The notes beneath the pieces are model-generated. The model made no database searches, was not told where the DNA came from, and worked only from the letters and a program-made list of their open reading frames with translations. From Gammaproteobacteria bacterium (GTDB lineage: Bacteria; Pseudomonadota; Gammaproteobacteria; Arenicellales; UBA868), in contig JAKUQR010000025.1 of NCBI GenBank assembly GCA_022450155.1, positions 1 to 43,746 on the forward strand: a stretch of DNA of 43,746 nucleotides, given 5' to 3'. Every line of letters starts with the position of its first letter. Within the stretch, counting starts at the first letter, position 1. Positions 15,901-24,394 of this stretch are shown piece by piece. The position numbers were made by a program, and so were the translations under genes.

Positions 15901-16035
15901 CTACCAATCTTCAAGTGTGCCTAACTTTGGTAGGTTTGCTACCGTTTGATGCAGTCTATCATCCGCTACATGGATGTATTCCAGCGTTGTCTTCAGGTCT
16001 TTATGACCAGCCACTCTGGAAGTATCCAGGACGTT
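15901..16035 (-). pseudogene. Tyrosine recombinase C-terminal fragment with active-site box II
   Basis: The minus-strand frame contains RVAGHKDLKTTLEYIHVADD followed by RLHQTVANLPKLGTLEDW and a stop. The histidine in AGH and the tyrosine in LEYIH are box II residues of a tyrosine recombinase. Only about 45 family residues remain; upstream (16036-16137) the frame is open but unlike an integrase. It lies next to the tRNA-Asn repeat and parallels the relic at 13901. Confidence 0.75.
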
Positions 16036-16212
16036 TGCATTCGGAAGGCGAAAACTACGGAAGATTGAGAAGTTGGAGGTAACCCCTAATTCAAGAGTTA
16101 CAAGGGGGTGGATATGGAACGTTTCTTGGATGGTCAAACACCCTGAGAAAGGTGTAGCTAGTAATGGAGCGAGGATGACGGCTTAGAGGCAGCCTCAGCT
16201 GAAAGCATGGGA

Positions 16213-16278
16213 GTCACCCAGATATTGATGCGCTATACGCATTTGAGGGTGGAGGATTTGGTGGAGAGGCTGGGGTAG
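16213..16278 (+). pseudogene. Second type of tyrosine recombinase C-terminal relic
   Basis: The frame reads GVTQILMRYTHLRVEDLVER and stops at TAG 16276-16278. It is closely related to the end of the recombinase at 1-72. The catalytic tyrosine context MRYTHL is intact, but no upstream recombinase sequence survives. With the copy at 16725 it flanks the small gene at 16373. Confidence 0.7.
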
Positions 16279-16372
16279 TTGCTCTTTCGTTATAAAATTA
16301 ACATTGTCGGAGTACAATTTAAAAGCTAATTCAGAAGGGAATATTCCCATCGCCAATTAAAGGAGAGAGAAC

Positions 16373-16705
16373 ATGGCTTTGCTTTCTATGTGTCTGCCTA
16401 TACTGCCTGGCAAAAAAGACAAGTGGCAACAGATGATGAATAGTATGAATGAAGCCTCATCAAAGCCAGAAACGGATAAGGTCCGAGAGGAGGCCGGCGT
16501 ACATGAACGCACCTTTTTGCAGGAAACACCTAATGGTGACTTCATCATCTTGACCTTCGAGGGCGAAAACCCTGCTGAGAGCTTCGGGAAGATGATGGCC
16601 GCTATGCAGGGCGAATTTGCTGAATTCGTTCTGGACGTACACGGTCTCGACATGAACGGTCCGCCACCGCCACTACCGCAGCTTGTCTATGACAGCCGCG
16701 CATAA
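16373..16705 (+). CDS. Small ABM-like/ferredoxin-fold protein of unknown function
   Basis: This 110-residue protein has a strong ribosome binding site (AAAGGAGAG) before its ATG. The pattern resembles dimeric alpha-beta-barrel (antibiotic-monooxygenase-like) proteins such as those grouped as DUF6176: LPILPGKKDKWQQMM early, FLQETPNGDFIILTFEGENP in the middle, then an amphipathic helix. The C-terminus is proline-rich (PPPPLPQLV). No catalytic role is known. It is the only gene in a roughly 500-bp unit flanked by direct copies of an integrase 3' end. Confidence 0.6.
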   Translation: MALLSMCLPILPGKKDKWQQMMNSMNEASSKPETDKVREEAGVHERTFLQETPNGDFIILTFEGENPAESFGKMMAAMQGEFAEFVLDVHGLDMNGPPPPLPQLVYDSRA

Positions 16706-16724
16706 GCTTCTGGTACACCAGGCT

Positions 16725-16761
16725 GATGCGCTATACGCATTTAAGAGCAGAGGCTTTAGTC
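16725..16761 (+). pseudogene. Third copy of the MRYTHL integrase 3' end
   Basis: The sequence GATGCGCTATACGCATTTAA encodes MRYTHL and is followed by RAEALVE before similarity fades. It is almost identical in DNA to positions 21-59, and the core 18 bases equal those at 16227. No recombinase precedes it. Confidence 0.65.
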
Positions 16762-16782
16762 GAAAGTTCGGGGCGAATTTTT

Positions 16783-16962
16783 TTAACACCCCGAATTATC
16801 TTCTGTCCCATTAGGCATTCTGGTCATACAGAAAATTACGTTTTCCAGTTTTGCCCCGTTCAGAAATGTCTTTAAAAGGTCCGCCCGCGTTAGATTTATC
16901 CCAGTCAGGTTTGCGTTAATCAAAGACCCTTCGAATAAATCCACCGAGGTTAGTTTTCCATC
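16783..16962 (-). pseudogene. C-terminal relic of a pentapeptide-repeat protein
   Basis: The minus-strand frame reads LTSVDLFEGSLINANLTGIN, then LTRADLLKTFLNGAKLENVI, and ends MPNGTEDNSGC before a TAA at 16783-16785. Repeats of the A(D/N)LxX type and a closing TRMPDGT-like turn are characteristic of pentapeptide-repeat proteins. The 5' part has been replaced by the end of the M24 gene, which overlaps it in another frame. A matching N-terminal relic is at 38758. Confidence 0.68.
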
Positions 16963-18266
16963 ACAATAAGATCGACTGGGATTGTTGATAATCGTTCTGC
17001 ACCGTCAGATGTATAAATTAGGGTATCCCGGCTAAACGCAATCTGCGCGAATTCAAACTGTAAATCTTCGTTTCGAAACGAATTCTCGTAGTTGGTAACC
17101 ATATTCTCTTCAAAACTATCGAAGCAATTGTCATCATCCACAGACCACTCAAACTCACCGACCCAGTCAGGTGGGAAAGCTATACCAAGTTCGTAACCTC
17201 CACAGTAGTGATGGTATTTCCAGATTCCTGACTCTATATAATGTGTCCTTAAAGCTCGGCTAACTGTCCCGACTGAAGTCCCTGCTTTCGCTGTGCACGC
17301 CAGTACTTCCAATGCTTCCTTTGCTGCCCGATTCATGTCACAGAGAACGTTACTTGGCTCACCCCATATAAAAGTTCGATCTAAATTTGCGTGATATCTC
17401 TTAAACACACCTGCTACGTCGACTGCAAAGGGTTCTCCTGCACTGATTTGTCTTCTTGACGGTAACAAATGGGTACTTTGCGGCCAGCCAGGCTGAACTG
17501 CCTGAGGAATTCCTGGTATTTCACCACCCGCGTTCAACATCGCATACATAGCTTCTGCAAAAACTTCACCATGGCTCATACCAGGCTGAAAACTGTTCGC
17601 CACAGCTCTCAAACCAATGTCTGCGATTTTTGCCGCATGCCTAATTGCATCGAGTTCCACAGGAGATTTGAGCTTACGTACATTTTTCATTACCCGACTG
17701 CCATCGAGTACGCTCGCACCTACTGACAATATTCTCTCTGTCAGCTGAGTGCTTACTGCAGGTGGCGGAATATAACTCCATAATTCAAGACCAACTCTCG
17801 TTTTATTACTCAACCAACCTATATCTGAGAGTTGTTTGACAATTTCTCGTGTTGCGGTTTCAACCGAAAGTCTCGTCCCGAAATTCGCCGCCGAGCTATT
17901 ATCAATTGATAGTCTTCTATTAGCTGCTGAAGGAACTGCATCCTCACCGTCGAATAGTATTAGCTCGTTGTGATCCACATGTATCACCGTTGTCGTGGTA
18001 GGACACCAATGAGTCGTAGAAGCCGCCTTATACCAAGTCACTTCGTAGCCATGGAGATAACACATACCTTCAGGGCAAGTCACAAGTAGCAGATCTATGC
18101 CCTGTGTTTCCATCTCTCTGCGGGATCGTTCCAATCTCTCTTCATACTCTTTTGGGGAAAAAGGTAATGGATATGATTTAGTTGGAACTCTATATTGATC
18201 GGGACCAATATCTCTGACTAAGCTAAAGGCATCTAGCGTAGAGTCATTTCCAAGTGATGTTTTCAT
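16950..18266 (-). CDS. M24-family creatinase / ectoine-hydrolase-like protein
   Basis: This 438-residue protein has the two-domain pita-bread fold. The N-terminal domain contains GIDLLLVTCPEGMCYLHGYE near 54-73. The C-terminal domain shows AVDVAGVFKRYHANLDRTF near 277-295, GYELGIAFPPDW near 355-366 and an ENMVTNYENSF segment. Metallopeptidases of this family use a histidine where this protein has YELGI, so it is probably not a standard aminopeptidase. The GYxxGxxxPPDW block recalls ectoine hydrolase (DoeA/EutD) and creatinase. C-N bond hydrolysis of a small nitrogen compound is the likely reaction. Confidence 0.72.
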   Translation of the reverse strand: MKTSLGNDSTLDAFSLVRDIGPDQYRVPTKSYPLPFSPKEYEERLERSRREMETQGIDLLLVTCPEGMCYLHGYEVTWYKAASTTHWCPTTTTVIHVDHNELILFDGEDAVPSAANRRLSIDNSSAANFGTRLSVETATREIVKQLSDIGWLSNKTRVGLELWSYIPPPAVSTQLTERILSVGASVLDGSRVMKNVRKLKSPVELDAIRHAAKIADIGLRAVANSFQPGMSHGEVFAEAMYAMLNAGGEIPGIPQAVQPGWPQSTHLLPSRRQISAGEPFAVDVAGVFKRYHANLDRTFIWGEPSNVLCDMNRAAKEALEVLACTAKAGTSVGTVSRALRTHYIESGIWKYHHYCGGYELGIAFPPDWVGEFEWSVDDDNCFDSFEENMVTNYENSFRNEDLQFEFAQIAFSRDTLIYTSDGAERLSTIPVDLIVMEN

Positions 18267-18373
18267 TCTGGATTTTGAGCACTTAAATCAGGATGCTCAG
18301 AATACCCCTCGGTATGCGGAAATAATATATTTAATTCGAAGAATCTCTAATGGAGGGTGGGTGCCCCCAAGCG

Positions 18374-18439
18374 GTGGAGCCAAAGTGGAGCCGGCTCCTG
18401 TCTATTCGTGTCCTCTACAGTCCATTCCAGTCACCTACG
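18374..18439. repeat. Arm-like repeat module 8
   Basis: GTGGAGCC at 18374 and 18385 is 11 bp apart with an AAA spacer. Units GTCT, GTCC, GTCC and GTCA begin at 18400, 18410, 18420 and 18430 with a 10-bp period. The following CGCGCGGGATCGG matches the sequence after module 4. The 400-bp gap 18267-18666 holds only this and the repeat at 18472. Confidence 0.72.
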
Positions 18440-18471
18440 CGCGGGATCGGGTGTGCAATTCTGACCGCAAT

Positions 18472-18632
18472 CGACCAAGACCAGCTCTTCTGATGAACTT
18501 ACGTCCACTCCTATCCAACCAAAGCCAGCGCTTTAGACGGTAACTTTGACGGTAACTTTTTGGGTGGCCTGAGACTACTTCTAGCAATTCAATCAGTTAT
18601 CAATCAATGTGAGGTCTTCCGGGCCCACCATT
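18472..18632. repeat. 161-bp direct repeat flanking the ABC exporter, left copy
   Basis: The segment matches 20715-20875 with about seven differences (96% by eye), six of them in the first 30 bases. It contains GACGGTAAC twice, 12 bp apart (18536 and 18548), and ends in TTCCGGGCCCACCA, which resembles a tRNA acceptor strand plus CCA. It looks like an attachment-site duplication bounding a 2.2-kb insertion. Confidence 0.85.
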
Positions 18633-18666
18633 AAACTATTGATTTACGATATTAGTTAACTACGCT

Positions 18667-20523
18667 TCAAGCAGCTTCAACTCTCCCTTCATATTCATCC
18701 GGCGCAAGAAATCCACCGGACTGACGAGACCAAAGATCAGCGTAGATTGCTGATTTTTGAACGAGTTCAGCGTGAGTTCCAAATTCGGTAATTTTGCCCT
18801 GGTCCAGCACAATCAAGCGATCCAACTGAGCAATGGTGGAAAGCCGATGTGCAATAGCAATAACGGTCTTGCCTTCCATGAGCTGGAACAGATTTTCCTG
18901 AATAGCAGCTTCCACCCCCGAATCAAGTGCAGAAGTGGCCTCATCCAATACCAAAATCGGCGCATTCTTGAGGAACACCCGCGCAATTGCAATCCTCTGC
19001 CGTTGCCCTCCGGAAAGCTTGACTCCCCGCTCACCAACGTGAGCACCCAGCCCCTTTCTACCATTCGAATCCTCAAGCTCCTGAATGAACTCCCAGGCAT
19101 TTGCATTCTTTGCGGCTTCGATTACTTCTGCATCCGATGCCTCGGGTGCGGAATAAGCGATGTTTTCCCGAATTGATCGGTGGAGCAAGGAGGTGTCCTG
19201 AGTCACGACACCAATTGTTGAACGAAGACTATCCTGAGTAACTTCGGAGATATCCTGACCGTCGATGAAGATTCTCCCAGACTTCAGGTCATAGAAACGC
19301 AGCAACAGATTCATTAGCGTGGTCTTCCCGGCTCCGGACCTACCAACTACCCCGATTTTCTCACCAGGTCGGATAGTTAGAGAAAGCTTCTCAATCACGC
19401 TTCTACTTTTACCGTAGTGGAAGCCGATATCTTCGAATACGATGCGGCCCTGTTGAATAACCAATTGTTCGGAATCCGGTATATCGTTGACGTCATGTGG
19501 TTTGGTCATCATGGACATTCCATCGTGCACCACACCGATATTCTCGAACAGTCCAGACACCTCCCACATGACCCACTGTGACATTCCATTGATTCTCAAA
19601 CACAGAGCAATAGCAATGGCAATGGAACCTATGGACACAACGGTGTTCAACCATAGCCAAATTGCCATTCCAGAGACTGCAAACACCACGAAGGCATTAA
19701 TAAAGTAGACACTGAACTGGAATCTTGTGACAAGTCGCATCTGGTGATGCACGGTTATCAAAAAAGAATCCATACTTTCTCGAGCGTAGGTGGCTTCGCG
19801 TCCAGCGTGGGAGAAAAGTTTGACAGTGGTAATGTTCGTGTAGCTGTCAACTACGCGACCTGTCATGTCAGAGCGCGCATCCGCCTGCTCTCTAGAAACC
19901 TTCTTCAGTCGCGGGACAAAGAAACGGATCAGTGAAACGTACACAGACACCCAGAGAAGCAGAGGTAGCGTCAGACGCCAATCTGCTGCTGCCATAAGAA
20001 TCGTCATAGCGATGAAAAAGACGCCAACGTACATAAACACATCAAGCAATTTCATCACGCTTTCTCGGACTGCCAGAGATGTCTGCATCACTTTGGTGAC
20101 AACACGCCCCGCAAATTCGTTGGAAAAAAACTCCATGCTCTGTTTTAACAGGTACCGATGCATCTTCCAGCGGGCGATCATCGGGTAATTGCCTAGTAAT
20201 GTTTGATGGATCAGCATCGAGTGCAACAGCGTGATTCCGGGCAACACCACCAACAGCACAATTCCCATCCAAAGCAAACGACTCCCTTCGCGATCTAGAA
20301 ACCCTTCCCTGTCACTGGTTGCTAACCAATCCACCACATTCCCAAAAAACCCGAACAGGTAGACTTCCCCAGCCGCAATCATCGCCGTGACACAAGACAT
20401 GAAGGCCAACCAACGCCATGCCGGTTTGGTGTAATGCCAGCAGAATGCAATGAATCCTGACGGTGGTGCTCCTGGTTCTTCCGCAGGGTAGGGATTTAAT
20501 CTGGATTCAAACCAACGAAACAT
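18667..20523 (-). CDS. ABC exporter, fused permease and ATPase (MsbA/multidrug type)
   Basis: This is a 618-residue half-transporter. An N-terminal membrane domain with six predicted helices (about residues 35-320) is followed by an ATPase. The ATPase has Walker A GRSGAGKTT near 398-406, signature LSGGQRQRIAIAR near 507, Walker B ILVLDEATSALD near 527 and the switch histidine in AIAHRLST near 562. It should work as a homodimer exporting a lipid, peptide or drug-like compound. It is the sole gene in a unit bounded by 161-bp direct repeats. No partner gene is visible, so the substrate remains open. Confidence 0.88.
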   Translation of the reverse strand: MFRWFESRLNPYPAEEPGAPPSGFIAFCWHYTKPAWRWLAFMSCVTAMIAAGEVYLFGFFGNVVDWLATSDREGFLDREGSRLLWMGIVLLVVLPGITLLHSMLIHQTLLGNYPMIARWKMHRYLLKQSMEFFSNEFAGRVVTKVMQTSLAVRESVMKLLDVFMYVGVFFIAMTILMAAADWRLTLPLLLWVSVYVSLIRFFVPRLKKVSREQADARSDMTGRVVDSYTNITTVKLFSHAGREATYARESMDSFLITVHHQMRLVTRFQFSVYFINAFVVFAVSGMAIWLWLNTVVSIGSIAIAIALCLRINGMSQWVMWEVSGLFENIGVVHDGMSMMTKPHDVNDIPDSEQLVIQQGRIVFEDIGFHYGKSRSVIEKLSLTIRPGEKIGVVGRSGAGKTTLMNLLLRFYDLKSGRIFIDGQDISEVTQDSLRSTIGVVTQDTSLLHRSIRENIAYSAPEASDAEVIEAAKNANAWEFIQELEDSNGRKGLGAHVGERGVKLSGGQRQRIAIARVFLKNAPILVLDEATSALDSGVEAAIQENLFQLMEGKTVIAIAHRLSTIAQLDRLIVLDQGKITEFGTHAELVQKSAIYADLWSRQSGGFLAPDEYEGRVEAA

Positions 20524-20714
20524 ATTCGGTCTCCATGGAATATCTACAAAAAGCAGTCATAAGCATACAGAAAGTAAAAAACTCTCCTCTGTCAGGCCAC
20601 ATTTTACTCAGCCAATAGTCTTGAAACGGCGCGACTCTAACTTTTTGGGAACCCTGTCGGGGGCTTTAGCAGATGGTGACTTTTCGTACAGCCCGATGCA
20701 ACTCTAGCTGCTAC

Positions 20715-20875
20715 CGACCAGGATGATCTCTTCTAATGTACTTACGTCCACTCCTATCCAACCAAAGCCAGCGCTTTAGACGGTAACTTTGACGGTAACT
20801 TTTTGGGTGGCCTGAGACTACTTCTAGCAATTCAATCAGTTATCAATCAATGTGAGGTCTTCCGGGCTCACCATT
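20715..20875. repeat. 161-bp direct repeat flanking the ABC exporter, right copy
   Basis: This is the right copy of 18472-18632, in the same orientation, with the paired GACGGTAAC at 20779 and 20791. The 20524-20714 stretch before it shows no gene. It marks the boundary between the exporter unit and the methylated-amine region. Confidence 0.85.
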
Positions 20876-20898
20876 TATTTAGTTGATTAATAAGTGTT

Positions 20899-21162
20899 TT
20901 ATTCAATTCTTAAGGAATTGGGTTTCCAAATTTCTGGTTTGGTAGGCAACTTAGAGAGACTATCTAGGGTCCACTCGGGATGGAGTCGATCCAGAAACTC
21001 CGGCCATTCGTCTTCGTTAACGTCATGGATTAATACGATATAAGCGAATAGTCGCTCATGAATCCACGCCTCGCCGTACTGGTTGTAATATCGTTCAAGG
21101 TCTGGATAGACAGCCGATTCGATGGAAGCAAAGCCAACACACTCCGACGGATGGCAACTCAA
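20899..21162 (-). CDS. Hypothetical protein, possibly 5'-truncated
   Basis: An 87-codon frame uses a TTG start at 21162. It is open further upstream to the stop of the 2-oxoglutarate oxygenase gene at 21226, but no ATG is present. The product is acidic and aromatic-rich (LERYYNQYGEAWIHERLFAY), with no signal peptide or known motif. It follows the oxygenase gene at once on the same strand, so it could be translated as a downstream operon member or be the tail of a lost gene. I do not recognise the family. Confidence 0.4.
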   Translation of the reverse strand: MSCHPSECVGFASIESAVYPDLERYYNQYGEAWIHERLFAYIVLIHDVNEDEWPEFLDRLHPEWTLDSLSKLPTKPEIWKPNSLRIE

Positions 21163-21225
21163 CTCGCTTTCTATAAAGTTCCAGTTACTGATTACAAGAC
21201 CGCCCGAATAGGCGTCTTCCGGATG

Positions 21226-22206
21226 TCAGGCAGCATCGGTCTTTCGATAACCGAATGCATTGTCATATCGTTCGTTGACATAGTCAGCGCAGCGGATCGT
21301 CTCGTAGTGGACAGTCTCGCCTTCTCTGGCGACGGGTTGGATCATCATGTCCCAGTTGGGATCGACAAACATTGCCAGTGAGATTCTTTCATTTCCAGAG
21401 CTATTTATCACTCGGTGTGGTGTTGATTTAAAGCGGTCGTTCGTCCAACGCGCCAGTAGATCACCGACATTAACCACAAAAGTATCGGCAATCGGGTGTG
21501 CAGTTACCCACTCGCCCGAGCTGGATTTAACCTGCAGCCCACCGACATCGTCCTGCTTTACCAGGGTCAGTGTTCCATAGTCGGTGTGCGGTGACACTCC
21601 AAACTGTCGGTCTCCAAGATCCGGCGCCTGCGGTGGATACCAGACCGCTGCGGCCCGGGAAACCGGCCGATCAATCTGGCGAACGAAATAATCCGACTGG
21701 ATACCCAGACTCACCGCAAATGCACGCAAAAGCTGTTCACCGCAGTGCTGCATTTCAACAAAAAACTGGTTAAACACTTTACACATACCCGTCGGTGCAT
21801 CCGGCCAGCGGTTTGCGGCCAAGAGCCGATCTTTTGCAATCACATCCCCGTCGTCAGACGGCACGTCCAAGCCCCAGATGAAGCTTTCTTTGAGATCAAA
21901 ATGCTTACTACCTTCCATCCGGGCCTCACCGATTCGCAGCCAGCCTCTATGACCGCCGGTCACCGCAACCGAATCCTTGATATCGTCAGCTGATAGAAAG
22001 AAAGACTGCGCAAGGTTATAAGTCTGGTCCAGCAGATTGCTGGACACCCCGTGGCCTTTGACATAAAAAAATCCCAAACCTTCGGCAGCCCGAATCAATT
22101 CGTCGGCAATCCCGCCCAACTGTCGATCATCGGCATATTTCAGACTCGCAATATCGATCACGGGAATATCATCGGCCTCAATACGCTCTACTCTGGCATA
22201 GCTCAT
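21226..22206 (-). CDS. 2-oxoglutarate/Fe(II)-dependent oxygenase (isopenicillin N synthase-like)
   Basis: This 326-residue protein has the DIOX N-terminal domain ([17 protein letters not shown] near 45-54) and a jelly-roll core. Iron ligands are HTD at 207-209 ([11 protein letters not shown]) and H264 in STPHRVIN. R274 and S276 of RIS would bind 2-oxoglutarate. Such enzymes hydroxylate, desaturate or demethylate small molecules. It is divergent from an ABC ATPase gene with about 260 bp of shared upstream region. Given the neighbours, oxidation of an N-methylated or amino-acid-like substrate is plausible but inferred. Confidence 0.83.
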   Translation of the reverse strand: MSYARVERIEADDIPVIDIASLKYADDRQLGGIADELIRAAEGLGFFYVKGHGVSSNLLDQTYNLAQSFFLSADDIKDSVAVTGGHRGWLRIGEARMEGSKHFDLKESFIWGLDVPSDDGDVIAKDRLLAANRWPDAPTGMCKVFNQFFVEMQHCGEQLLRAFAVSLGIQSDYFVRQIDRPVSRAAAVWYPPQAPDLGDRQFGVSPHTDYGTLTLVKQDDVGGLQVKSSSGEWVTAHPIADTFVVNVGDLLARWTNDRFKSTPHRVINSSGNERISLAMFVDPNWDMMIQPVAREGETVHYETIRCADYVNERYDNAFGYRKTDAA

Positions 22207-22466
22207 CAGCGATTCCTCACAGAATTTTCAAGACACGATTTTGTCTTAACTGGACACGAAATCGATTATCCGATATTAATCGAATTTCAGTTCCGGTGCT
22301 TGCCACCCAGCAGCCCACTTTCGCCTTGGAGGGAGGAAAGAAATTTCTTTTGGGTCTTTTTGCCATCTTCAATTACTCTGGCTCGCCGACAAAATTAATT
22401 AAGCGACAGAAGACTACCCTTATAATCTCCATTCTGGTGTCCGACCTCCGGGGTCCACCGCTTACC

Positions 22467-23210
22467 ATGTCCGCACAACCAATAATCGAATTAAACAACG
22501 TCGACAAGTTCTTTGGCGATTTTCAGGCATTGAGAGATGTCAGCCTGACGGTCAGACTTGGTGAACGTGTTGTGGTCTGCGGACCATCCGGATCCGGTAA
22601 GTCAACCATGATTCGTTGCATTAATCACTTGGAAGCACACGATTCTGGCACCATCGTCGTCGACGGCATCGAACTCACAGAAGATATGAGCAATGTACTC
22701 ACGATCCGCCGTGAGGTCGGCATGGTATTTCAACAGTTCAATCTTTTTCCACACCTGACCGTCCTTGAGAACCTAACCCTGGCGCCAATGAAATCCCGAA
22801 AAATGTCAAAAAGGGATGCAACGCATATTGCAAAGCAGTACCTGGAACGTGTGCGCATTCCCGAGCAAGCTGACAAGTATCCAGGCCAGCTGTCAGGTGG
22901 CCAGCAGCAGCGAGTTGCGATTGCGCGCAGCCTGTGTATGAAACCCAAAATCATGCTGTTCGACGAGCCGACATCGGCTCTTGATCCAGAAATGATCAAG
23001 GAAGTTCTGGACGTCATGACCGAACTGGCCCAGGAAGGCATGACTATGGTCGTCGTGACCCATGAGATGGGTTTTGCGAAAACTGTAGCCGATACCATGG
23101 TTTTTATGGACTACGGTAAAATCGTTGAAGTTGCACCGCCGGATCAGTTCTTCACTTCACCGAAAAACGATCGCACCACGTTATTTCTCAGCCAGATCCT
23201 GTCGCACTGA
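22467..23210 (+). CDS. Polar amino-acid-type ABC transporter ATPase (GlnQ/ArtP family)
   Basis: From the ATG at 22467 this is a 247-residue ATPase. Walker A GPSGSGKS is at 39-46, the Q-loop lies in [20 protein letters not shown], the signature [13 protein letters not shown] begins at 142 and Walker [14 protein letters not shown] begins near 162. The frame is open to 22296, but that extension does not match the family, so the internal ATG is preferred. It likely energises the polar amino-acid permeases at 32.8-35.6 kb or at 39.4 kb, since no permease adjoins it. Confidence 0.85.
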   Translation: MSAQPIIELNNVDKFFGDFQALRDVSLTVRLGERVVVCGPSGSGKSTMIRCINHLEAHDSGTIVVDGIELTEDMSNVLTIRREVGMVFQQFNLFPHLTVLENLTLAPMKSRKMSKRDATHIAKQYLERVRIPEQADKYPGQLSGGQQQRVAIARSLCMKPKIMLFDEPTSALDPEMIKEVLDVMTELAQEGMTMVVVTHEMGFAKTVADTMVFMDYGKIVEVAPPDQFFTSPKNDRTTLFLSQILSH

Positions 23211-23225
23211 AACCACTCGCTGTAG

Positions 23226-24305
23226 GTGCCCCGCACAGTCAATATGCCTGACGGTAAAGAGAGTCTTCGGGTCTACTGCTGGGAGGGCTATGACAGCCCA
23301 GTCATTCTGAATCCGTTTCAACGTAGACACAACATTGAAGTTCATGCTGATACCCTAATCTCTGATGTACAAGCAGCATATGAGATAGATAACCAGTTAC
23401 CGAATGATCGAGTAGATATTCTCAATATAAATAATGCATGGGTGCAGAGATTTCTGTATCCCCGCGGCGCAGTTCAGACACTACAAGACAACGACCTTAG
23501 TACAACCCGGGTAACGTCGTCTCGGTTTGCTGATCTTAAACGCTGGGGCTGGTCCGACGATGGTGATCACAAGATTGGAATCTGCCAACGATTTGGAACA
23601 TTTAATTTGGTTATCAATGACAAAATAATTTCTGAGCACTTGGCTAAAGACGAAGGTTTCAAACTCGCCGCTGAACCAGATTTTGTTCAACGCTATGGAA
23701 TTCTCTTGTACGAGGATTTTAATATTTTTCACATCTGCATTGCGGCCGACATTGATCCTTTCATGCCACTTAATTCTCTTCAAGAACGTGTTTTCAAGAA
23801 TACTGCTCAAGACTGGTTTCGCAATGCAGCTTTGGTCACCAATAATCATCATAGCCTGAATAAAGCGCTTATCGATGGCCAAATCGACTTTTATCTCAGC
23901 GGCGGAATCTATACAGCGTCACCAGCGAGGATGGAAGGTCATGGGCAGGTTAGGGCAGTCACCCCATCGCACGGCCCGATTAGTGGTTTGGGCGGTATCG
24001 TATTCATCGAAGTAACATGCGCATTGATGCGACCGGAGTTGTCACCTTGGGCACACCCGTTTCTGGATTACCTCGTCGAACCGGATACTGCGATTCGAGT
24101 TGCTTTTCTGGATGGCACGTGCAACCCAGTTTTGCAAATGGAAAATCCAAAAGTGTTCTCTGCATTCTCAAGTGCCCAGCTTGATGCTATCCAGTGGGAT
24201 ACGCTTGAAGAGGATATCAGTCGTTGCGCACACTATGATGTTGTTCCAGACTTAACAAAACTGTTGGCTCATCTTCGTAGAACCATAGCGAAATTCCAAA
24301 TTTAG
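23226..24305 (+). CDS. PotD/PotF-like solute-binding protein lacking a signal peptide
   Basis: The 359-residue product resembles polyamine-type periplasmic binding proteins. LRVYCWEGYDSPVILNPF near 14-31 corresponds to the first strand and ligand loop, and VDILNINNAWVQRF near 78-91 and the C-terminal lobe also fit. The GTG at 23226 or the ATG at 23244 is the start; neither gives a hydrophobic signal sequence. This is odd for a binding protein. The protein may be cytosolic, or the true 5' end may have been lost when it was joined to the ATPase gene 15 bp upstream. Polyamine or guanidino ligands are possible. Confidence 0.68.
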   Translation: MPRTVNMPDGKESLRVYCWEGYDSPVILNPFQRRHNIEVHADTLISDVQAAYEIDNQLPNDRVDILNINNAWVQRFLYPRGAVQTLQDNDLSTTRVTSSRFADLKRWGWSDDGDHKIGICQRFGTFNLVINDKIISEHLAKDEGFKLAAEPDFVQRYGILLYEDFNIFHICIAADIDPFMPLNSLQERVFKNTAQDWFRNAALVTNNHHSLNKALIDGQIDFYLSGGIYTASPARMEGHGQVRAVTPSHGPISGLGGIVFIEVTCALMRPELSPWAHPFLDYLVEPDTAIRVAFLDGTCNPVLQMENPKVFSAFSSAQLDAIQWDTLEEDISRCAHYDVVPDLTKLLAHLRRTIAKFQI

Positions 24306-24394
24306 CCGGCTGTACTGCTGTATCCAGCTGAATAACAATAACCTATTGCTGCAAGAATTTATGAGAAATTCAAATTTACTTTTAGAAAGCTACC

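Noticed and set aside
18667-20523. Composite transposon around the ABC exporter
   Set aside because: The flanking 161-bp repeats carry no transposase gene and no terminal inverted repeats, so an insertion-sequence origin is not supported.
22296-22466. N-terminal extension of the ABC ATPase
   Set aside because: The 57 extra residues do not match the family; the ATG at 22467 gives the standard start.
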